Shown here: positions 7,711 through 14,237 of the stretch, piece after piece
Layout: each line of letters starts with the position of its first letter
How positions within the stretch are numbered: position 1 is the stretch's first letter
NCBI GenBank assembly: GCA_049652745.1
Contig: JBASEY010000021.1
Coordinates: forward strand, 4,204-68,203
Reading direction: 5' to 3'
From: JBASEY01 sp049652745
GTDB taxonomy: Bacteria; CSSED10-310
DNA length: 64,000 bases
Translations under genes and position numbers: made by a program
Notes under the pieces: model-generated
The model's input: only the letters and a program-made list of their open reading frames with translations
The model's database searches: none
What the model was told of the DNA's origin: nothing

Positions 7711-8501
7711 GTTTCATTCAACTTTTCTTTGGTTATTTGAACCAAATCATAAACACCTTTGGAATAATTCTTGAACTTCTCTTTTCGTGTGATATGTGTG
7801 GATAAAGGATGCTCTAGTTCTAAGATAATAATTCGCTGGTTTCCTAAAATTCGATACCGGTCATGCGAAATGAGGTTTTCAAAAGAACCAAGACTTTCAC
7901 AGAACGAAGGCCAAAGGAAAAAGGAAAAGCAAATCAATGTATGACAGCTAAATCGTTGAAGCTCATTGGCGAATTTTTTAGAGCAATTCGAGTACATTGC
8001 CCAAGAAGGCTTGCTTCGCCCGTCCTTAGAGTTTGTGGAACACTTGATGACGTTTGTTAAGCCACAATATTGAAAGCCGCTGATAATTTGCTCGAAAGAA
8101 ATCTGAGTTTCATTCTTAATGAGTGGCTTGCCCGTCAAATACTCGCGGTACAAAAAAGAGAGCAGTGGAACGTAATAATAAAAGGGTGACCCTCCGTAAT
8201 GTTCGCTCTTAAAGATCTTAAATTTGCCATGCTTTAGGTAGTCGTCAATGGCAATCTCTACGAGCTCATCAATTGCCGTAAAGCTTTCATTCCCGCCGTT
8301 CAGATTTATCCCTGCAAATATTAACCCATCATATTCTGGCCCGAAAAATGGGAAATATGGAACCTGTAGATAGGATGTTTTTAAAGAATCAAAGCCAGTC
8401 CAGCATGCTTCCGCAGAATCACATGCAGACTGCAAATCTGACTTGGTTCCGTAAATGGAAAGGAATAGTTCTGGGGATAAACAATTTTTGTTTAGAATCA
8501 T
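7662..8501 (-). CDS. Cassette protein with uracil-DNA-glycosylase-like motifs
   Basis: A 279-residue soluble protein, first cassette behind attI copy 2. AGAAGGAG precedes the ATG. Two segments resemble the UDG superfamily: FAGINLNGG (about residues 62-70) is like the VGxNPGG loop, and GLTNVIKCST (about 147-156) is like the conserved T-N-x-V-K element, followed by a spaced Cys (YSNC). The usual catalytic residues are not clear, so this is a fold-level guess. The last ten or so residues are encoded inside the attC, so the extreme C-terminus is set by the recombination site. I cannot assign a function. Confidence 0.7.
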   Translation of the reverse strand: MILNKNCLSPELFLSIYGTKSDLQSACDSAEACWTGFDSLKTSYLQVPYFPFFGPEYDGLIFAGINLNGGNESFTAIDELVEIAIDDYLKHGKFKIFKSEHYGGSPFYYYVPLLSFLYREYLTGKPLIKNETQISFEQIISGFQYCGLTNVIKCSTNSKDGRSKPSWAMYSNCSKKFANELQRFSCHTLICFSFFLWPSFCESLGSFENLISHDRYRILGNQRIIILELEHPLSTHITRKEKFKNYSKGVYDLVQITKEKLNETHNKANSADAKSYTAD

Positions 8502-8518
8502 TAGAGTTTACTCCTTCT

Positions 8519-8668
8519 ACATAACAATGTTTATATGGTTTCTTCATAACACCTTTGGGCCGCGCTATCGCGGTATAATACCCCAACTGTAATCCTCCAG
8601 CAATACCGGCATTTACAGAAGATCAGGCCATATTCTACACTGAACACGGGGGGATATATGGTTTCCAT
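8519..8668 (-). other. attI: attI-like leader, copy 2
   Basis: This matches the other leaders from GGAAACCATATAT to the AACATTGTT core (core GTTATGT at 8519-8525). Unlike copies 1, 3 and 4, no integrase fragment precedes it. Instead, about ten bases separate it from the attC of the zinc-ribbon cassette (8678-8735). So an attI-like site lies in the middle of a cassette run. Confidence 0.65.
8575..8603 (-). promoter_or_regulatory. Sigma-70-like promoter in attI copy 2
   Basis: TTGCTG (8598-8603), 17 bases, TATTAT (8575-8580), pointing to the 279-aa cassette gene. Confidence 0.6.
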
Positions 8669-8677
8669 CTCTTCATT

Positions 8678-8735
8678 CCAGCACTTGAGTTAACCCGCGC
8701 TGCGAAGCGGCGTCGGCTTGAATGAATTGTTAGGC
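8678..8735 (-). other. attC: attC site of the zinc-ribbon cassette
   Basis: The site contains GCCTAACAATTCATTCAAGC on the minus strand followed by CGACGCCGCTTCG and GCGCGGGTTAACTCAAG. This is almost the attC of the aadA resistance cassette. R'' GCCTAAC is at 8729-8735. R' is degenerate (GTGCTGG, 8678-8684, expected GTTRRRY). The TAA of the cassette gene is part of R''. Confidence 0.9.
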
Positions 8736-9206
8736 GTTACCGCCTTGGCTTGCAAGCTGTTTCATAAGTTTTATAGCCTTGCGCGCTTTACTTTGCGCTT
8801 CACCGCCAATGTTAAACGCAACAAGCTGCCCGCCCCGGACGTTTTGTTTGCCAGATCCGGTGATCTTAAAACGACCAGCCTCAAGCTCTTCAATATTGAG
8901 CGAACAAGAAATTCCACTCCATGAACCCCAGCTAATTCCTGTCTGGAAGGTTACAAGACCAAGATTTTCGTTGACGTTATCGATCTTCCATCCCAATCGC
9001 TGGATTGCACGCATTGCCAATTTGACCACCATAGTCATGGTGCCAGTAAAAGTATCTGAATTGGGGTCGTAACTGACGCGAACTTGCGGCTGCGTTACCT
9101 GCACTTGATTATGCGTTGATGACGAAACTGGCGCACCACAGCCGGGACAAAACGCTGCTTTATCAGAAATTTCGCGCCCGCATTCAGAGCAATGTACCAA
9201 TGCCAT
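8730..9206 (-). CDS. Zinc-ribbon cassette protein
   Basis: The product is 158 residues. An N-terminal zinc ribbon (CSECGREISDKAAFCPGCG, four Cys) is followed by a flexible Gln/Val-rich linker. A globular domain of about 100 residues follows, with alternating strands (TFTGTMTMVVKLAMRAIQRL, then GWKIDNVNENLG). AAGGAGG lies 5 bases before the ATG at 9206, so longer upstream starts are rejected. The TAA lies in the attC. Cassette genes of this shape are known to me as zinc-ribbon hypothetical proteins. The ribbon could bind nucleic acid or protein. No catalytic motif is seen. Confidence 0.8.
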   Translation of the reverse strand: MALVHCSECGREISDKAAFCPGCGAPVSSSTHNQVQVTQPQVRVSYDPNSDTFTGTMTMVVKLAMRAIQRLGWKIDNVNENLGLVTFQTGISWGSWSGISCSLNIEELEAGRFKITGSGKQNVRGGQLVAFNIGGEAQSKARKAIKLMKQLASQGGNA

Positions 9207-9227
9207 GTTATTCCTCCTTGTTGTAAC

Positions 9228-9307
9228 GCCCAACGCCCGAACTAACCGTTCCGGCAAGACGCGCCGGTGGCGCTAATTGACAGATACCGTTCATTTCGTT
9301 GTTAGTC
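9228..9307 (-). other. attC: attC site of the flavodoxin cassette
   Basis: R'' GACTAAC (9301-9307) and R' GTTGGGC (9228-9234) bracket an 80-bp imperfect palindrome on the minus strand. Central arms GCGCCACCGGCGCG and CCGGAACGGTTAG are present. The stop of the upstream gene (9291-9293) lies within it. Confidence 0.8.
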
Positions 9308-9827
9308 TTTTTCCTAGCACCTTCGCCCTGTAGAGGTAACGCTCTATTCCTCTGTGCTCCACGGCACCGGCATACATGGTGCCGACAGTCTTCGCGTTGA
9401 GTGAATTAGCAATCGTGTCTTTGATTAGCGGGGTCGCTGCATCGCAGAAATGCTTGAGAATGGGCGGCACCGAGCCTGATACCACAAGGATCACCGCCCT
9501 GCGCTTCTTGCCCGATCTTGGCACGGGGCAGCCGGCGATGGTGAGCACCTTCCCTTCCGGCTTTGCGAAGGTCCAGCAAATCCGTTCCAAGAACGTCGTC
9601 AAGATACCTGTGGCATAACCCATATGCACAGGCGTGCCGAAGATGAGGGCGTCAGAATTCAGCACATCTTCTGAAATCGTTTTCATGTCGTCATCTATCG
9701 GGCATGGGGCAACGTCTGCATCCGTCGGGCTATCCCTGCATGCCAGGCAGTTCCGGCAGAACCGGATGTCGTAGTCAATCAGGTGCAGCGCATTGTTAGA
9801 TGACGATATCACAATCAACTCTTCCAT
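9291..9827 (-). CDS. Flavodoxin/FMN-reductase-like protein, N-terminally truncated (cassette)
   Basis: A 178-residue frame. From DIRFCRNCLACRD through IFGTPVHMGYATGILTTFLE and ERICWTF it follows the NAD(P)H-dependent FMN reductase/flavodoxin family, with a Cys-rich cluster (CRNCLAC) typical of iron-sulfur flavoproteins. The expected N-terminal phosphate-binding loop (G.SPR..GNT) is missing. The apparent ATG at 9827 lies in the tail of the upstream gene, and an attC core (ATCTAAC, 9795-9801) lies inside the first codons. The N-terminus has therefore been replaced by a cassette junction and FMN binding is doubtful. Its stop is in the next attC. Likely non-functional, although the frame stays open. 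Confidence 0.65.
   Translation of the reverse strand: MEELIVISSSNNALHLIDYDIRFCRNCLACRDSPTDADVAPCPIDDDMKTISEDVLNSDALIFGTPVHMGYATGILTTFLERICWTFAKPEGKVLTIAGCPVPRSGKKRRAVILVVSGSVPPILKHFCDAATPLIKDTIANSLNAKTVGTMYAGAVEHRGIERYLYRAKVLGKRLTTK
9795..9801 (-). other. attC: Orphan attC half-core
   Basis: ATCTAACAATGCGCTGCAC on the minus strand resembles the R''/L'' half of an attC placed just after the stop of the membrane cassette (9815-9817). No matching L'/R' half follows; flavodoxin coding sequence does. A deletion has probably fused this half-site to the middle of the next cassette gene. Confidence 0.4.
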
Positions 9828-10375
9828 TCGTTCGGATCCTTGAGATTAATTCTTATTAAGTCCCCGCTCTTAAGGCCTAAATTGCTGTGTCCAAGATCCG
9901 ATCGGATAGCTTGGTACATTCGGTCAGCTGCAACAAGAATGTTCTCACCTGAAGCTGCTGCTGTGCGAAATTTGATCCAAGCTGAGATCACACGAGGAGA
10001 ACTCCAAAGGATGAGCCCTCTGTTAAGTTTAATAATTTCCTTTTTTGCCCATTCGGGCGGATCCGTGGCTGCCTCCGACCCTGGAATAGTGCTTTCTTCT
10101 AGAAATCTCTCGACGATATTGAAGAAAGTGTTATATACCTCAATTTTGCTTGGCCTATGGCTCTCGGCGATATCTCGGCTCTTGGATTGCCATTGTGCGT
10201 ACCACAGCCCCACTAAGCCAATTACTGCGGTGACGACTGCACCAGCGATCGCAGGATCGAGAGATTTGAACCAAGCAGCAATGAGTAAAAATAATTTACA
10301 AACTACGCGCAATAGTACCCCTATAACTAGGAGCACGAATACTCCTATAAGTAGCTGCTTACGTTTCATTTTCAT
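9815..10375 (-). CDS. Two-TM cassette protein of unknown function
   Basis: The product is 186 residues. Two hydrophobic segments (about 8-34 and 41-60, including AIAGAVVTAVIGLVGLWYAQ) are followed by a cytoplasmic domain of about 125 residues. That domain contains RGLILWSSPRVISAWIKFR and AIRSDLGHSNLGLKSGDLIR, which read like a conserved domain I cannot name. It begins at ATG 10375, within a few bases of the attI core, and has no clear ribosome-binding site, a common cassette feature. A longer frame to 10420 only translates the leader and is rejected. Its stop overlaps the truncated flavodoxin start. Confidence 0.7.
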   Translation of the reverse strand: MKMKRKQLLIGVFVLLVIGVLLRVVCKLFLLIAAWFKSLDPAIAGAVVTAVIGLVGLWYAQWQSKSRDIAESHRPSKIEVYNTFFNIVERFLEESTIPGSEAATDPPEWAKKEIIKLNRGLILWSSPRVISAWIKFRTAAASGENILVAADRMYQAIRSDLGHSNLGLKSGDLIRINLKDPNEWKS

Positions 10376-10523
10376 CCAACAATGTTTATATGGTTTCTTT
10401 ATAACACCTTTGGGTCGCACAATCTCAGTATAATACCCAATCTGTAATCCTCCCGCAACACCTGCATTTACAGAAGATCAGGCCTTGTTCTAAACTGAAC
10501 ATGGGGAGATATATGGTTTCCAT
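10374..10523 (-). other. attI: attI-like leader, copy 3
   Basis: Leader identical in layout to copies 1, 2 and 4, with core GTTGGAT at 10374-10380 and the upstream GGAAACCATATAT motif at about 10511-10523. It is preceded on the minus strand by the best-preserved integrase 3' fragment, 22 bases after its TAG. Confidence 0.65.
10430..10458 (-). promoter_or_regulatory. Sigma-70-like promoter in attI copy 3
   Basis: TTGCGG (10453-10458), 17 bases, TATTAT (10430-10435), directed at the two-TM cassette gene. Confidence 0.6.
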
Positions 10524-10545
10524 ATAAGATACCTTTGCTCCTCCT

Positions 10546-10710
10546 CTACAAAGCGTCCATCGGACTTTTGACGCCTTTGCCGCCCCGGTTCAGGACATGG
10601 GTGTAAATCATCGTAGTCTTGCCGTCCTTGTGACCGAGAAGTTCCTGAACTGTCCTGATGTCGTAGCCCGATCCCAGGAGGTGCGTGGCGAAGGAAAGAT
10701 GGAATGTGTT
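10546..10710 (-). pseudogene. intI: Integron integrase 3' fragment, copy 3 (in frame)
   Basis: 54 codons ending at TAG 10546-10548 read NTFHLSFATHLLGSGYDIRT, then VQELLGHKDGKTTMIYTHV, then LNRGGKGVKSPMDAL. This is the C-terminal part of an integron tyrosine recombinase, with the box II His (LLGHK) and the nucleophilic Tyr (MIYTHV). HLS replaces the usual catalytic Arg-containing LRHS. The first roughly 270 residues are missing; the fragment starts at a GGGGACAGAC repeat. It runs in the same direction as the cassettes, with its 3' end at attI. That is the inverted platform arrangement described for some spirochaete and planctomycete integrons. Confidence 0.85.
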
Positions 10711-10712
10711 TT

Positions 10713-10733
10713 TCCGAAGTCTGTCCCCAAATT
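10713..10733. repeat. GGGGACAGAC-type repeat at DUF262/intI junction
   Basis: TTCCGAAGTCTGTCCCCAA joins the DUF262 fragment to the integrase fragment, the same junction as at 7491-7544. Confidence 0.6.
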
Positions 10734-10846
10734 AACGAATAAGCACGCTGATATGCAGGCAGGACAATTTTGTTGCCAGCCATCATTTTTCTAATAGTTG
10801 TCGAGGCATCCATCTTTCATGGCTCATTTTGATTCTGTGACATAAC
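10733..10846 (-). pseudogene. DUF262 cassette 5' fragment, copy C
   Basis: ATG at 10813 begins MDASTTIRKMMAGNKIVLPA then YQRAYS, in frame for 27 codons. This is the N-terminal signature of DUF262 (GmrSD/RloF-like) proteins. It is cut by the GGGGACAGAC repeat. The fragment starts at the attC R' core GTTATGT. A longer open frame running on to 10490 is a chance fusion with integrase DNA read out of frame. Confidence 0.65.
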
Positions 10847-10898
10847 GAGCGGCTCAGGCGCACGGCTATAGGCCGTCCGCTGGATTTGCTGGTTCGGT
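10840..10898 (-). other. attC: attC site of the rsgA cassette
   Basis: R'' ACCGAAC (10892-10898) and R' GTTATGT (10840-10846) flank a 59-bp site with arms AGCGGACGGC-TATA-GCCGTGCGCC and GAGCCGCT on the minus strand. Confidence 0.8.
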
Positions 10899-10907
10899 GT
10901 TTGTATT

Positions 10908-11966
10908 TCAGTCCTTCATTTGTTTCTTATACGATTTGATGAACCGTCCAAAAGCCTTATCCTTTTTCCGTTTGTCCAGGTAGGACATCTCATAGTACTC
11001 TGACTCTTTTTTGAGCTTGATATAGCTGTAATAGCGATCTTCACTCAATTCGCCACGTTTGACCGCAGCTCGGATGGCACAGCCGGAATCGAGTTCGTGG
11101 CTACAATTCGCATAGCGACAATTTGCGGAAAGGATGACAATGTCTTCAAAACCTACGTTGACCCCATCACCCGTAGCAACAAGACCCAGCTCTCGCATAC
11201 CAGGTGTATCAATCAACATAGCACCTTGATCAAGAACGATGAGCTGGCGGCGCGAGGTCGTATGGGTGCCTTCTCCCGTACCGCTGACAGCCTTTGTGTC
11301 ATAAGTGTCTTGACCGATCAGGCGGTTGATGAGTGTTGTCTTCCCAACACCCGATGAACCAAGTAGGCAATACGTTCTTCCCGGAGATAATGTCTGTTGA
11401 AACTCGTCAAACCCGATACCGCTAATATTACTGAGGGCAAGCACTCTGGCCTTCGTGGCCGTCGATCTAATGATCGCCAGCTTCTGTTCCAATTCATCCT
11501 GAGTAATCAAGTCCGTCTTCGTAAGAATGACAATAGGTTCAACGTGTCCGTCCGCTGCCATTACCAGATATCGATCCAAACGGCGGGGGTTAAAATCGAA
11601 GTGACATGACTGAACAATGAAGGCAACATCTATGTTGGACGCAATCATCTGGAAATCGACGTTCACACCCGCAGACTTACGCCGAAGGAACGTCTTTCGC
11701 GGAAAAACTCGGTGGATAATTGCTGCTGTGTTATCGTTATAATATTGCGCTGTCACCCAATCTCCGACACACGGCAGATCGACGGGACTTTCAGCCTGAT
11801 ATGAAAGCTTCCCTGTCAGCTCAGCCGGAATTTCTCCAGATTCGTTCATTATAAGATACGAACCGCGGTCAACTACGGATATGCGGGCAAAACTGCACCC
11901 TTCCTGGCGGAACTCCGTGGAATAATCTTCAAACCATTGGTCAAAACCCAAACCTCTTATTTTCAT
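10908..11966 (-). CDS. rsgA: RsgA-like ribosome-associated GTPase (cassette paralogue)
   Basis: The product is 352 residues with the circularly permuted GTPase layout of RsgA/YjeQ, which assists late 30S subunit maturation. An N-terminal OB-like region includes PCVGDWVTAQYYNDN. G4 (TKTDL, about 157) comes before G1 (GSSGVGKTTL, about 205) and G3 (DTPGMRELG). A C-terminal zinc module has C-x6-C-x-H-x5-C spacing (CRYANCSHELDSGC). The ATG at 11966 is 12 bases from the attC core of the preceding cassette, without a strong ribosome-binding site. An essential-type factor as a cassette is odd; such cassette paralogues might modify ribosomes under drug stress, but that is inference. The frame is complete and the motifs intact. 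Confidence 0.85.
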   Translation of the reverse strand: MKIRGLGFDQWFEDYSTEFRQEGCSFARISVVDRGSYLIMNESGEIPAELTGKLSYQAESPVDLPCVGDWVTAQYYNDNTAAIIHRVFPRKTFLRRKSAGVNVDFQMIASNIDVAFIVQSCHFDFNPRRLDRYLVMAADGHVEPIVILTKTDLITQDELEQKLAIIRSTATKARVLALSNISGIGFDEFQQTLSPGRTYCLLGSSGVGKTTLINRLIGQDTYDTKAVSGTGEGTHTTSRRQLIVLDQGAMLIDTPGMRELGLVATGDGVNVGFEDIVILSANCRYANCSHELDSGCAIRAAVKRGELSEDRYYSYIKLKKESEYYEMSYLDKRKKDKAFGRFIKSYKKQMKD

Positions 11967-11977
11967 ATCGTTGTATC

Positions 11978-12104
11978 ACCGAACGGGTTGCGTTTGCGGC
12001 GGCGGGGCGGACTTGGACTCACCACCAAAGCCGAGATTTCACCAGCCGACGACCGCCTGTCCTGGCGGGCCGTGCCCCGCCGTCCGCTGCACGCTGTGTT
12101 GGGC
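11978..12104 (-). other. attC: Long attC site of the GNAT cassette
   Basis: R'' GCCCAAC (12098-12104) and R' GTTCGGT (11978-11984) bracket 127 bp. The arms GCAGCGGACGGCGGGGC and GCCCCGCCGCCGC on the minus strand form a long GC-rich imperfect hairpin, typical of the longer Vibrio-like attC class. Confidence 0.75.
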
Positions 12105-12129
12105 GGCGATTCTGTATATTCGATGTCTT

Positions 12130-12918
12130 TCATTGCGTACCGCTTTTTTCTTGCAATAGTTTTATCAGTTGCCTGCCATCCAATGGATGATAACTCAACA
12201 ATTCTCCATTCAGCAAGATATTGATAACGCCGTAAACGCAAGGTGCATTCTGCGCTTCTTTGTAAGTACGTAGGTGAATCACTGTGGAAGGGATACCCAT
12301 GTCATCTGCGACATTCATCATTTCGTCTATCGAATGTTGTATATATGGACATTGGTCGCTTTTGATAATTACCAAGCCTTTGTTGTAGCTTTTGGTTCGC
12401 TTCCTGTTATTAAATTTGGGCAAGGGCGCATATTTCAAGAGTGGCTTGACCCACAATTCGAATGCTGGCGGAGCCGCGTCAACTTGTTCAAAGCCATGCT
12501 TGAGAAAAATCTTTTTGCTGGGCAACCATGTATCGTTGGTCGTCGCAACAGCAACACCATAGTAATTATTGCTTTGCGCGTCTCGTAAGCACTCTTGCAA
12601 GAGCAGTGAGCCATAGCCTTGCGCTTTATGATGTCCAAGCACCCAGAAGCAGTGGATAAACAAATAGCCAGTAGCATCCACGCCACGCCATGCATATTCG
12701 CCGGGAATATATTCGATAAATCCAACATTACGATCATTGACTTGGCACAATTTGTATCGCAAACCTTCTCTGAAACGGGCTTCTAGCCAAGAAGTTTTGC
12801 GGTCATAACCTTGGCGGTGGCGAACTGAGACGGCGCAGAAGGTTCTATGCTTGTGGATGTTATCTCCATCCAAACTGATAATTTCAACCTTGGGACGATT
12901 CGCTGTTTTTGCCTTCAT
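12130..12918 (-). CDS. GNAT acetyltransferase with C-terminal YoaP-like domain (cassette)
   Basis: The product is 262 residues. The N-terminal two thirds form a GNAT fold: a strand with YLFIHCFWVLGHHKAQGYGS gives the acetyl-CoA loop (H-x-x-x-G-x-G-S), and FLKHGFEQVD is the usual C-terminal strand. From about residue 175 there is a thioredoxin-like YoaP module with a CPYIQ Cys and a cis-Pro-like region. The ATG at 12918 abuts the VOC-cassette attC. The acetyl acceptor is unknown; cassette GNATs sometimes modify drugs or toxic amines. The frame is intact and its stop comes 26 bases before the attC core. Confidence 0.85.
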   Translation of the reverse strand: MKAKTANRPKVEIISLDGDNIHKHRTFCAVSVRHRQGYDRKTSWLEARFREGLRYKLCQVNDRNVGFIEYIPGEYAWRGVDATGYLFIHCFWVLGHHKAQGYGSLLLQECLRDAQSNNYYGVAVATTNDTWLPSKKIFLKHGFEQVDAAPPAFELWVKPLLKYAPLPKFNNRKRTKSYNKGLVIIKSDQCPYIQHSIDEMMNVADDMGIPSTVIHLRTYKEAQNAPCVYGVINILLNGELLSYHPLDGRQLIKLLQEKSGTQ

Positions 12919-12920
12919 GA

Positions 12921-12968
12921 TAATGTTAGCCGCCGCCGTAGGCGGTCGGCTGCGACGAATTGTTAGGC
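12921..12968 (-). other. attC: attC site of the VOC cassette
   Basis: R'' GCCTAAC (12962-12968) is followed by AATTCGTCGCAGCCGACC, then GCCTACGGC and GGCGGCTAAC. The R' core is degenerate (CATTATC instead of GTTRRRY), so the site may recombine poorly. Confidence 0.75.
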
Positions 12969-12978
12969 CTGCAGTGAT

Positions 12979-13338
12979 TCACTTGTCTGACCAAACGGCA
13001 AGTTCGTTGCCGCTTGGCTCCTTGAAATGAAACCGCCGCCCGCCTGGAAAAGAAAATATGTCTCGGGTGACCGAGCCCCCAGCGCCAAGCACTTTGTCCC
13101 GCGTTGCCTCAAGGTTGGAAGAAAACAAGACTACCAGCGGCTGAGTTGGACGGTGTGCCGGGTCTGCATTGAACCCGCTGCCCAAGCCACCGCTGTTTGT
13201 ATCGGCATAGTCGTCGCCCCAATCTTGGTACGACCAGCCGAAAGCCTCAGAGAAGAAACGCTTGGACTGAGCAAGACCAAAAATATCTTTGGCCGGAAAC
13301 TCGACAAAATTGATGTGATTGTCTTTTCGATTTTCCAT
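12979..13338 (-). CDS. VOC/glyoxalase-family protein (cassette)
   Basis: The product is 119 residues with one betaalphabetabetabeta-type VOC domain: INFVEFPAKD, FFSEAFGWSYQDWGDDY and the closing FPGGRRFHFKEPSGNELAVW. A metal Glu is likely the E of KEPSGNE. Proteins of this size act as dimers in isomerisation, dioxygenation or drug binding; bleomycin-resistance relatives exist, and the substrate is unknown. A GAGGTGACC site precedes the ATG. It is the first cassette behind attI copy 4 and is followed by an attC. Confidence 0.85.
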   Translation of the reverse strand: MENRKDNHINFVEFPAKDIFGLAQSKRFFSEAFGWSYQDWGDDYADTNSGGLGSGFNADPAHRPTQPLVVLFSSNLEATRDKVLGAGGSVTRDIFSFPGGRRFHFKEPSGNELAVWSDK

Positions 13339-13363
13339 CGGTCACCTCGACGTTTCGATGTGT

Positions 13364-13512
13364 GCCCAACAATGTTTATATGGTTTCATCATAACACCTT
13401 TGGGCCGTATCATAGCGGTATGGTACCCCATCTGTAATCTTCCCGCAACACCCGCATTTACAGAAGATCAGGCTATGTTCTGCACTGAACACGGGGAATA
13501 TATGGTTTCCAA
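13364..13512 (-). other. attI: attI-like leader, copy 4
   Basis: Same layout as copies 1-3, with core GTTGGGC at 13364-13370. Its -10 box has drifted (TACCAT). An integrase 3' fragment ends 23 bases upstream on the minus strand. Confidence 0.65.
13420..13448 (-). promoter_or_regulatory. Degenerate promoter in attI copy 4
   Basis: TTGCGG (13443-13448), 17 bases, TACCAT (13420-13425). The -10 differs from TATTAT in the other copies, so activity is doubtful. Confidence 0.4.
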
Positions 13513-13534
13513 ATAAGTCACCTTCGCTCCTTCT

Positions 13535-13580
13535 CTACAAATCGTCCATCAGACTTTTGACGCCCTTGCTGCCCCGGTTC
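13535..13580 (-). pseudogene. intI: Integron integrase 3' fragment, copy 4
   Basis: The last 14 codons (NRGSKGVKSLMDDL, TAG at 13535-13537) match the other fragments. Homology stops at 13580, where sequence passes into GGAAGTCTGTCCCC, a GGGGACAGAC repeat. This marks the right end of the array. Confidence 0.65.
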
Positions 13581-14237
13581 AAATTCTGGAAGTCTGTCCC
13601 CTAATTAATGGTTTCTGATGTCCAAAACTAGATGACTGTTTACTGAATATTGACTGCGCATCCCCAATGACTGTTTGAATCCGATTTCAAAGATTACAAA
13701 GATGGGCACGATTAGATTCCAAGAAAGAAAAGACTAATCCTGTTAATCCTTTAATCCTGTAATCGTGTTCAGACAAAGCGGAACTCTTCGAGCAAAGTTC
13801 TGCGTTTCTGGTTTCTTATACTATTTTTCCGAAGTCTGTCCCCAAATTAGAGGCGTTCTACTGACGCAGAACGCCGTTCCTGGTTTCTGGTACTGGGTTT
13901 CTGGTTAGGTCTTTCTGTTGATTATTACGGGTAAGATTTCTTGGGCAAATAATAGGATTTTTAAAGCTGAAATCTACTAATTGTAAATTGGCTATTGGAC
14001 AATTGGACATTGGATATTGGATATTGAACCTCAACCCCTTATCCCTTCCGTCTCACCTCTACCCGTTTCCAGATGTCTGTCCCCAAGTAGTGCTGAGTCC
14101 TGAGTTGGGGATTTACAGTTGATTTAGGTTAAGCGAGTTTTCTGATTAGAACGAGAAAACTAAAGCCACCGAAGTCCAACACTTGGTGATTGGTCATTGG
14201 ATATTGAAAGTCCCCCGCCTTCCCCCTTTGCAGATGT
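13581..14237. repeat. Repeat-rich non-coding stretch
   Basis: No gene is seen in about 650 bases. The region holds GGGGACAGAC motifs (near 13590, 13840 and 14075) and a run of AATCCTGTTAATCC-type repeats near 13735-13770 (also seen near 37140). It also has TTCCTGGTTTCTGG motifs near 13877 (also at 63720), TTGGACATTGGATATTGG runs near 14000, and a segment (14089-14226) repeated inverted at 57021-57193. These look like intergenic repeats between two cassette groups. Confidence 0.7.

Noticed and set aside
9840..10433. 197-residue plus-strand ORF
   Set aside because: It lies antisense to the two-TM cassette gene, which has family-like protein sequence and sits correctly at attI.
10490..10813. 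107-residue open frame joining DUF262 start to integrase DNA
   Set aside because: It reads integrase DNA out of frame after the GGGGACAGAC junction, so it is a chance fusion of two fragments.
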